Below, one piece after another: positions 31,725-37,138 of a DNA stretch of 37,138 bases. A program made the translations under genes and the position numbers. The notes under the pieces were generated by a model. That model did not search any database. It saw only the letters and a list, made by a program, of their open reading frames with translations, and was not told the origin of the DNA. Every line of letters starts with the position of its first letter. Within the stretch, counting starts at the first letter, position 1. This DNA is from Candidatus Hydrothermota bacterium (GTDB lineage Bacteria; Hydrothermota; Hydrothermia; UBA1063). The DNA lies in contig QNDO01000001.1 in the NCBI GenBank assembly GCA_003644895.1, forward strand, positions 1 to 37,138, written 5' to 3'.

Positions 31725-32933
31725 ATATTCATAAAAACCTTTGGCTGCCGTTTAAATCAGTATTATACTGATTTACTACTCAACGCCTTTTATTTAAGCG
31801 GATATTCACAATCTTATGATCCTGAAACTGCAGACTACATTGTAATAAACAGTTGTGTTGTTACGCACAGGGCAGAGAGGGATACAAGGAAGTGGATAAA
31901 TAGAATTAAAAGAATAAATCCAGGGGCTAAGATTATAATTACTGGTTGTTTCCCTTTCTATAAAAAGATTGAGAATGAAAATATCTGGTTCCAAGGTTCT
32001 CCCGGTGAATTAATTGAATATCTAAAGCTTGAGAATCCTCAGTACCTCCGATTTCCTTTGTATCATGTGAGGGCAAATGTGAAGGTTCAAGAGGGGTGCA
32101 ATTTCAGATGTTCTTATTGTATTGTGCCGAAAACTAGAGGAAAGTCCAGATCAAGACCTCAGGGAGAAATCCTACAAGAGATAGAGTCACTGGTTAACAA
32201 TGGTGTTTCAGAAATTGTAATAACAGGGACCCAGACTGGAGAATGGGGGAGGGAATGGAAAAAAAATCTTGCGGATCTTCTTGAGGAGATAATCGCTAGA
32301 TTCCCTAGACTCAGAATCCGACTCTCTTCCATATCCCCCATTCATATAGATGAAGGGATCATTGAATTATTAGAGAAGGGGAAAATTTTGCCCCATTTAC
32401 ATCTTCCCATTCAGTCAGGGTCCCCCCGGATTTTAAGAATAATGCGGAGGCCATACACCCTTGACAAGTATCTGGGGCTTGTGGAGACACTCTTCCAGAA
32501 AGTTCCTGATATTGCCGTGGGTACAGACGTTATCGTCGGTTTTCCGGGGGAAAGTGATGAAGATTTCCAGACCGCCATGGAGACTCTGAAAAAAATACCT
32601 TATGCATACATGCATGTATTTGAGTTCTCACGAAGACCTGGAACCGAGGCCTATCAGATGGAGCCCGTTCCAACACACATTGTAAGGATGAGGAAAGATA
32701 TATTGCTAGAGATTGCCAGAGAAAAGAGAAGAAGATATATTGAAAAATTTCTCAGAAGACAAATAGACGGAGTCGTAGAAAAGAGGTCAGACGGATGGTA
32801 TCATGTAACAACAGGGAATTATCTCAAACTCATTGTGACAGATAAATATAAGCTGAATTGTGGTGGAGTTTATCAGTTTTTACTTAAAAAAATGTATCCG
32901 GATTTCAAAATTGAGGCTATTCCTTCTCACTGA
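31710..32933 (+). CDS. MtaB/MiaB-like tRNA methylthiotransferase with non-canonical ATA start
   Basis: A 407-residue radical SAM methylthiotransferase. The N-terminal UPF0004 domain has its three cysteines (KTFGCRLNQ Cys13, NSCVVTHRAE Cys49, ITGCFPF Cys80), the radical SAM core has CNFRCSYC (Cys130, 134, 137), and a short TRAM-like domain follows (about 350-405). GCRLNQ favours the MtaB (t6A37) branch over MiaB or RimO. The frame is open from 31620, but no ATG, GTG or TTG occurs before the TTG at 32058, which would delete the whole UPF0004 domain. ATA at 31710 has GGAGGGG four bases upstream and overlaps the rpsA stop (ATAA) just as the many ATGA overlaps do here. I infer an AUA start, or a single G-to-A change. 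Confidence 0.85.
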   Translation: MSSPSIFIKTFGCRLNQYYTDLLLNAFYLSGYSQSYDPETADYIVINSCVVTHRAERDTRKWINRIKRINPGAKIIITGCFPFYKKIENENIWFQGSPGELIEYLKLENPQYLRFPLYHVRANVKVQEGCNFRCSYCIVPKTRGKSRSRPQGEILQEIESLVNNGVSEIVITGTQTGEWGREWKKNLADLLEEIIARFPRLRIRLSSISPIHIDEGIIELLEKGKILPHLHLPIQSGSPRILRIMRRPYTLDKYLGLVETLFQKVPDIAVGTDVIVGFPGESDEDFQTAMETLKKIPYAYMHVFEFSRRPGTEAYQMEPVPTHIVRMRKDILLEIAREKRRRYIEKFLRRQIDGVVEKRSDGWYHVTTGNYLKLIVTDKYKLNCGGVYQFLLKKMYPDFKIEAIPSH

Positions 32934-34302
32934 AATGGACCGTTTCGTATATGTAAAATATGCAGCTCTCCTTCCATCCATCCTTAGGTAAACCAGCCTT
33001 TAAAGAAAGATACTGAAGAGTGACTGTTTTATTCCAGTTCTGCTCAAGGGGCACTTCGGGTAAAAAAGTGGCCTCATGAAGGCCCTTAATCATTATGATG
33101 CCATGTTTACCAGGTATATAATTTTTTATATCATCTATTTTGCGAGGAGGATATAGATATACAGAGATTTCTATGGAAATGGAATTTAACTCCTCGGGTC
33201 TGAGGGGAGAGAAACGAGGGTCCTGAAAGGCAGCTGCTCGCGCCATTTTCTGTACAGTGATATAAAGAGGGTCGCTGCTCTTATGTATACCAATACAACC
33301 TCTGAGTTGAGAGTTTTTTCTCAGAGTCACAAATACTCCTCGTTTTTCAAGCAGCCTGGGATCTGAAGGTTTTTCTCTCACAATATCCTTCCCTTCAAAT
33401 GCTCTTTTTATGGATTCTCTCGCAAGATTTAAAAGGAATTTTTTTTCCCTTTCGTTAAAGAATTCCCTATAAAATACGATAGAGGCATACCCCACAACTT
33501 CTCTTCTACCCCCTGCTGTATCTCCTGAATTGAGATAGAGGAGTTTTTTGGCTTTTAGATTACCTCTCAATTCTCTTATCTTCAAGGCAATAAGAGTAGG
33601 GAAGAAACCGCATAGTTCAATTTTTTTCTCTTTAAAACGATTCAAAAACACCTGCGGATCTCCCTCTATGATGGTTTTAATCGTAAAAGAATCTATCTTT
33701 TTGGCGATTTCATACGATTTATAATGAGAAAGATCGGTACTCACCAGAATTAAATAATTTTTGCCTTTGAGTAATTCTACGAGAGAGTGAGCAAACTCGT
33801 TGGCCTCTGCCATATTGATACTCCCGACAAGAAAAGGCAAAATCCTGAAGTCCTTTAGCACATATTGCAGGAAAGGAAGCTGTACTTCAATTGAGTGTTC
33901 CGGGAGGTGTGCCTCCTTTATGAAATTTACAAACTTCAATTTGAGTATCTTCTCTCCTAAATTTTTTTCAACTTCTACATTACCAAGGGGAGTTCTATAG
34001 AAATCAAAGAGTCCCACAGAGATTCCCCTTAAAGGATAATAGTGAGCCGGAGCCAGTATAACTACAAGATCATAATCGTCTCCCTGTATTTCTCTGTAGC
34101 TTTGGGCAGCTACTTTTCCCGAATATATGTAACCAGCATGAGGTGAGAATAATATCTCCGGTTTACCTCCTAGTGGGATATACTGTGTTGATTCAATAAG
34201 CTGTGAAACAACTTTAAAGAGTTCTTCTCTTTGCTCCGGATAAAATCTCCCTGCTTGGGCGGGTTCTCTCAAAAGAAAACTTATTATCATCAACCAGAAC
34301 AT
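32917..34302 (-). CDS. Fused Memo (AmrB) and AMMECR1 (AmrA) protein with leader peptide
   Basis: A 461-residue protein joining two families of the AmmeMemoRadiSam system. The Memo domain (about 13-265) has REPAQAGRFYP, FSPHAGYIYSGKVAAQSY, APAHYYP, LPEHSIEVQLPFLQ and STDLSHY; the AMMECR1 domain (about 275-460) has GVFVTLRKNSQLRGCIG and FQDPRFSPLRPEEL. ATG 34302 is set by GGAGG six bases upstream. The N-terminus MFWLMIISFLL is hydrophobic, unlike typical Memo starts, and could be a signal peptide. Memo is related to extradiol dioxygenases; the pathway is unknown. It follows the radical SAM gene directly and ends 17 bases inside the convergent MtaB-like gene. Confidence 0.87.
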   Translation of the reverse strand: MFWLMIISFLLREPAQAGRFYPEQREELFKVVSQLIESTQYIPLGGKPEILFSPHAGYIYSGKVAAQSYREIQGDDYDLVVILAPAHYYPLRGISVGLFDFYRTPLGNVEVEKNLGEKILKLKFVNFIKEAHLPEHSIEVQLPFLQYVLKDFRILPFLVGSINMAEANEFAHSLVELLKGKNYLILVSTDLSHYKSYEIAKKIDSFTIKTIIEGDPQVFLNRFKEKKIELCGFFPTLIALKIRELRGNLKAKKLLYLNSGDTAGGRREVVGYASIVFYREFFNEREKKFLLNLARESIKRAFEGKDIVREKPSDPRLLEKRGVFVTLRKNSQLRGCIGIHKSSDPLYITVQKMARAAAFQDPRFSPLRPEELNSISIEISVYLYPPRKIDDIKNYIPGKHGIIMIKGLHEATFLPEVPLEQNWNKTVTLQYLSLKAGLPKDGWKESCIFYIYETVHFSEKE

Positions 34303-34312
34303 GATAAACCTC

Positions 34313-35371
34313 CTATTCAAAAACTCCGGGAATCTTTTCACCGCAATAGGGACAATGTCCATTTTTTATCATATTTTTAATTGTAAAAAATCCCTTTCTT
34401 TCTATTAAAAGGTGCCCACATCTGGGGCAATATGTATTATTTTGCCTGGCATCAGGAACATTTCCTATATAAACATATTTAAGTCCATGTTTTTTTGCTA
34501 TATTGTATGCCTTCCTGAGTGTTGCCACTGGGGTGGGTGGAAGGCGCGTTAATTTAAAACGGGGGAAAAATCTTAAGAAATGTACTGGAATATCTTTTCC
34601 GAGGCTATCACTGACAAATCTAACAAAATTAGTTAATTCTTCATCGCTATCGTTGTAGCCGGGTATGACCAGATAGGTTATTTCAAACCATACCTCACTG
34701 TCCCTTGCTATCTTCAGGTTTTGCTTGATAGCTTTGAAATCTGCATAGCCTATTTTCCTGTATACCTCGTCGGAAAAGCCTTTTAAGTCTATCACAACTG
34801 CATCCAAATATTTGAGTAGTTCCTTGAATGGTTCAGGGTTAATGTAGCCACAAGTTACCATCAGATTTTTTATGTTATATTTATGGGCCAATCTAGCGCA
34901 ATCTATCATGTATTCATAAAAGATTGTGGGTTCAGAGTAAGTGTAGGCGATGGCAGCGCAGCCATTTATTCTTGCAATATCCACAATCCTTTCAGGTGTC
35001 ATGTATTCTGTTCGAATCTCATCCGGAGCATACTGGGAAATAGTCCAGTTCTGGCAAAAAGTACACCTGAGATTGCAGCCTGGTGTGGCTATGGAGAGTG
35101 CAACATTACCGGGTAAAAAGTGGTAAAATGGTTTCTTTTCGATGGGATCTATGTGGATTGCTGCGATTTTTCCGTAACTTAAACTGTAGAGTTTTCCATT
35201 CTCATTCTTTCTGGATCTGCAATAGCCTCTTTTACCTTCAGGTATTATACATTGACGGGGACACAGAAGACATTGAACTTTTTTGTTTTTCAATTTTTTA
35301 TAAAAAAGTGCTTCTTTAGGTACAGGGGGGGCAAAGAATACAATTAAAAGTAAGAGATTCAGGAGTTTCAT
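34313..35371 (-). CDS. AmmeMemoRadiSam system radical SAM enzyme (AmrS-like) with leader peptide
   Basis: A 352-residue radical SAM protein related to pyruvate formate-lyase activases. Cysteines: an N-terminal group (Cys34, 37, 41, 51), the radical SAM CNLRCTFC (Cys99, 103, 106) and a C-terminal zinc-ribbon-like pair (CPRC at 315-318, CPYC at 340-343). The first residues MKLLNLLLLIVFFAPPVPKEA look like a signal peptide or membrane anchor, unusual for an oxygen-sensitive cytoplasmic enzyme. The start is supported by the leaderless promoter directly upstream. The partner gene for the fused Memo-AMMECR1 protein follows ten bases later. Confidence 0.87.
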   Translation of the reverse strand: MKLLNLLLLIVFFAPPVPKEALFYKKLKNKKVQCLLCPRQCIIPEGKRGYCRSRKNENGKLYSLSYGKIAAIHIDPIEKKPFYHFLPGNVALSIATPGCNLRCTFCQNWTISQYAPDEIRTEYMTPERIVDIARINGCAAIAYTYSEPTIFYEYMIDCARLAHKYNIKNLMVTCGYINPEPFKELLKYLDAVVIDLKGFSDEVYRKIGYADFKAIKQNLKIARDSEVWFEITYLVIPGYNDSDEELTNFVRFVSDSLGKDIPVHFLRFFPRFKLTRLPPTPVATLRKAYNIAKKHGLKYVYIGNVPDARQNNTYCPRCGHLLIERKGFFTIKNMIKNGHCPYCGEKIPGVFE

Positions 35372-35379
35372 ACTTTATA

Positions 35380-35408
35380 AATATATTGGGCAGAGTGATT
35401 TTTTTCAA
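35380..35408 (-). promoter_or_regulatory. Leaderless promoter of the AmmeMemoRadiSam operon
   Basis: On the minus strand TTGAAA (35408-35403), 17 bases and TATATT (35385-35380) precede the ATG (35371) by eight bases. The expected leader is one or two bases, and no ribosome site is present. Confidence 0.65.
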
Positions 35409-35419
35409 CAAGAAGAACT

Positions 35420-35448
35420 TTGACAGAACGTGAAAACCGTTTTAAATT
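35420..35448 (+). promoter_or_regulatory. Promoter of the cation diffusion facilitator gene
   Basis: TTGACA (35420-35425), 17 bases and TAAATT (35443-35448) precede the ATG by 14 bases. The short leader would just contain the AAAGGGG ribosome site. No metal-regulator operator is obvious. Confidence 0.6.
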
Positions 35449-35462
35449 GTTAAAGGGGAATA

Positions 35463-36371
35463 ATGGCTCACACTCATGGGAAAAAGATAAAAGAGAAAAG
35501 AGTAAAGTTTGTAATTCTCTTAAATTTTATCATAACCGTTGCAGAGGTTTTTGGTGGTCTTTTATCAGGTAGTCTGGCGCTAATCTCCGACGCTCTCCAT
35601 AATTTCAGCGATACCATAGCTATTTTTATCAGTTATATTGCTTATCTCCTTGGTAAGAAAGAAGTTACTTATAAAAAAACCTATGGATATAAAAGGGCTG
35701 AAATACTTGCGGCACTCTTTAATTCTACAGTTCTTATAGTGATTTCCTTTTTCCTTTTTAAGGAAGCCGTCGTGAGATTAAAATCCCCCACTTATATTAA
35801 AGGCTGGCTTATGCTCAGTGTGGCTATAATAGGGCTTGTGGCCAACCTACTTTCAGTTTTACTGCTTAGAGAAGATTCTAAAAAGAGTCTAAACCTCAAG
35901 TCTGCTTATATGCATCTCTTCATGGATACATTATCCTCCGTTGCAGTGGTTCTGGGTGGTATTGCGATAGTAACTTTAAAAGTATATTGGATAGACCCCT
36001 TACTCACTTTTATAATCGCACTTTATGTTTTAAAAGAGAGTTTTTCAATCCTGCGGGAGTCTATGGATATACTAATGGAAGCCACTCCCCCTGGTATTGA
36101 TATGCTGGATATTAAGAAAGAAGTGGAAAAAATTCCTGAGGTTAAAAATCTCCATCATGTCCATTTATGGCAGATTGGTGATAATGATATTCATTTTGAG
36201 GCTCATATTGAACTGGATCCGGGGTTGAAACTGGAAGAAGTAGATAAAATCAGGATAGCCATTGATAAACTTCTTAAAGAAATGTTTGGTATCCATCACG
36301 TCACATTGCAGATGGAAAGTGATAGTTGCCAGAGTAAAAGTATTCTGGGGAATGGGGAGCAATGTCCATAG
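35463..36371 (+). CDS. Cation diffusion facilitator (CzcD/ZitB-like metal exporter)
   Basis: A 302-residue CDF transporter with six predicted helices. The metal-site motifs are HNFSD in helix 2 (SDALHNFSDTIAIF) and HLFMD in helix 5, the HxxxD pairs expected for zinc and related divalent ions. The N-terminus MAHTHGKK is short and histidine-bearing, and the C-terminal cytoplasmic domain has HHVHLWQIGD. It would export zinc, cadmium or cobalt in exchange for protons. It is divergent from the AmmeMemoRadiSam operon. Confidence 0.92.
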   Translation: MAHTHGKKIKEKRVKFVILLNFIITVAEVFGGLLSGSLALISDALHNFSDTIAIFISYIAYLLGKKEVTYKKTYGYKRAEILAALFNSTVLIVISFFLFKEAVVRLKSPTYIKGWLMLSVAIIGLVANLLSVLLLREDSKKSLNLKSAYMHLFMDTLSSVAVVLGGIAIVTLKVYWIDPLLTFIIALYVLKESFSILRESMDILMEATPPGIDMLDIKKEVEKIPEVKNLHHVHLWQIGDNDIHFEAHIELDPGLKLEEVDKIRIAIDKLLKEMFGIHHVTLQMESDSCQSKSILGNGEQCP

Positions 36372-36413
36372 TTTGACTGCCGAACCCTTAGCATTTAATA
36401 TAATACGCACATT

Positions 36414-36539
36414 ATGGAGGGATTTCTGAAAAATTTAAGATGCCCACTTTTACAGTCAGGTGTAAAAGTTAAATCTATTTATATATCATTCAATGAATCA
36501 GTGGTGATTCCGAAAGATGCATCAGATAAGTTCTTATGA
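36414..36539 (+). CDS. Doubtful 41-codon reading frame
   Basis: A frame beginning MEGFLKNLRCPLLQSG and ending PKDASDKFL, with TATAAT nine bases before the ATG, so it could be a leaderless message. It has no ribosome site and I recognise no family. It contains the inverted repeat at 36446-36469. It may instead be a gene remnant or non-coding. Confidence 0.2.
   Translation: MEGFLKNLRCPLLQSGVKVKSIYISFNESVVIPKDASDKFL
36446..36469. repeat. Inverted repeat downstream of the metal exporter
   Basis: ACTTTTACA and TGTAAAAGT are perfect nine-base arms around GTCAGG; an outer ATTTAA/TTAAAT pair can extend it across unpaired bases. It may be a hairpin at the end of the exporter mRNA or an operator for the following hydrolase gene. 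No T-run follows. Confidence 0.5.
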
Positions 36540-36582
36540 ATAATTTCCAATGAATACACGTAATTGTTCATAGGAGGTGTAA

Positions 36583-37138
36583 AATGCAAATTTTTAAGAT
36601 GTTGTTTATCTTGTATACAATTGGAAGTGTTTCCTCACAAGCACAAGAAAAAGCCCAATCTCTTAAGCTGGATCTGGAGATTAAAGCAGTAGAATTTGTA
36701 AACCTATTGAGTAATGAAAAATTCGCTGAAGCAGTAAAATATTTTGACAGAACTATGAAGAAGGCTCTTTCAGCGGATAAATTGGAGGATGCATGGAATT
36801 CCCTGACCAGGCAACTCGGGGATTTCAGGACCCAGAAGGCATTGAAAAGTGAAGAGGTTAAAGAATACATAGTTTATTATGTCACCTGTGAGTTTGAGAA
36901 GGCCTCCATTGATATAAAGGTAGTCTTTAACAAAAAGGGAGAGATAGCTGGGCTATTTTTCCTCCCTGCTCAGGGGGTAAAATACACAATACCTGATTAC
37001 GTGAATAAAGATAAATTTGTGGAATATGAGGTTTCCTTCGGAGCGGAAGAATGGAAGCTCCCGGGCACTTTGACTCTCCCCAAAGGCGAAGGCCCATTCC
37101 CGCTGGTGGTATTGATCCATGGTTCAGGACCTAATGAC
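36583..37138 (+). CDS. Secreted alpha/beta hydrolase with N-terminal DUF3887-like domain (partial)
   Basis: The first 185 codons; the gene runs off the right edge. A signal peptide (MQIFKMLFILYTIGSVSSQA) is followed by a DUF3887-like domain of about 100 residues (VEFVNLLSNEKFAEAVKYFD to VVFNKKGEIAGLFF), then the beginning of an alpha/beta hydrolase: WKLPGTLTLPKG and VVLIHGSGPND, the oxyanion-hole motif. The catalytic serine is outside the window. AGGAGGTG lies directly upstream of the ATG. Enzymes of this plan are exported esterases or peptidases of unknown substrate. Confidence 0.8.

Noticed and set aside
31689..31760. Programmed -1 frameshift fusing ribosomal protein S1 to the methylthiotransferase.
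   Set aside because: The frames are offset by -1 and a hairpin is present, but no good slippery heptamer with correct spacing is seen, and such a fusion is not known; the ATAA overlap with a ribosome site is simpler.

Overview
The window reads as a gene-dense chromosomal segment from an anaerobic, possibly thermophilic, diderm bacterium. Evidence for this is an Mbx/Mbs-type ferredoxin-linked respiratory complex, two outer-membrane barrel proteins with LolA-like periplasmic partners, very short intergenic gaps, and many ATGA stop/start overlaps. An uncultured lineage such as WOR-3/Hydrothermae, or a relative, would fit, but the sequence alone does not prove a taxon. No rRNA, tRNA, CRISPR array or insertion sequence was found.

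Layout. (1) 1-6715, minus strand: a ten-gene run of an Mbx/Mbs-like membrane complex in the order MnhE, MnhF, MnhG, MnhA-C-terminal, MnhB, MnhC, MnhD, second antiporter subunit, NuoH, NuoB (cut at the window edge). It is driven by a near-consensus promoter that overlaps a long palindrome. A small cupin gene is divergent from it. (2) 7190-17708, minus strand: two consecutive envelope-export operons built to the same plan: TetR regulator, LolA-like protein, outer-membrane barrel and a transporter. One uses an ABC transporter and the other an RND/MMPL pump. Both regulator promoters carry nearly the same palindromic operator. (3) 17833-26773, plus strand: rplT-pheS-pheT-coiled-coil gene-zapA-rarA-rny-ymdB-queG, an information-processing and cell-division operon. 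(4) 26826-27838: a ThiF/MoeB-like gene, then a 46-residue two-helix membrane peptide encoded on a predicted transcript whose 5' and 3' ends form a perfect 13-bp stem. (5) 27847-32933: cmk-plsC-ispH-rpsA, followed by an MtaB-like tRNA methylthiotransferase that lacks any canonical start codon for its N-terminal domain and probably starts at AUA. (6) 32917-35371, minus strand: an AmmeMemoRadiSam pair (a radical SAM enzyme and a fused Memo-AMMECR1 protein), both with hydrophobic leaders. (7) 35420-37138, plus strand: a cation-diffusion-facilitator transporter, a short unexplained stretch with a hairpin, and the start of a secreted alpha/beta hydrolase.

Most notable points: the end-paired mRNA of the small membrane peptide; the AUA start of the methylthiotransferase inside a GC-rich hairpin loop; the matched pair of TetR-controlled lipid-export-like operons; and several promoters whose -10 box lies only 6-8 bases before the ATG, which indicates leaderless mRNAs.
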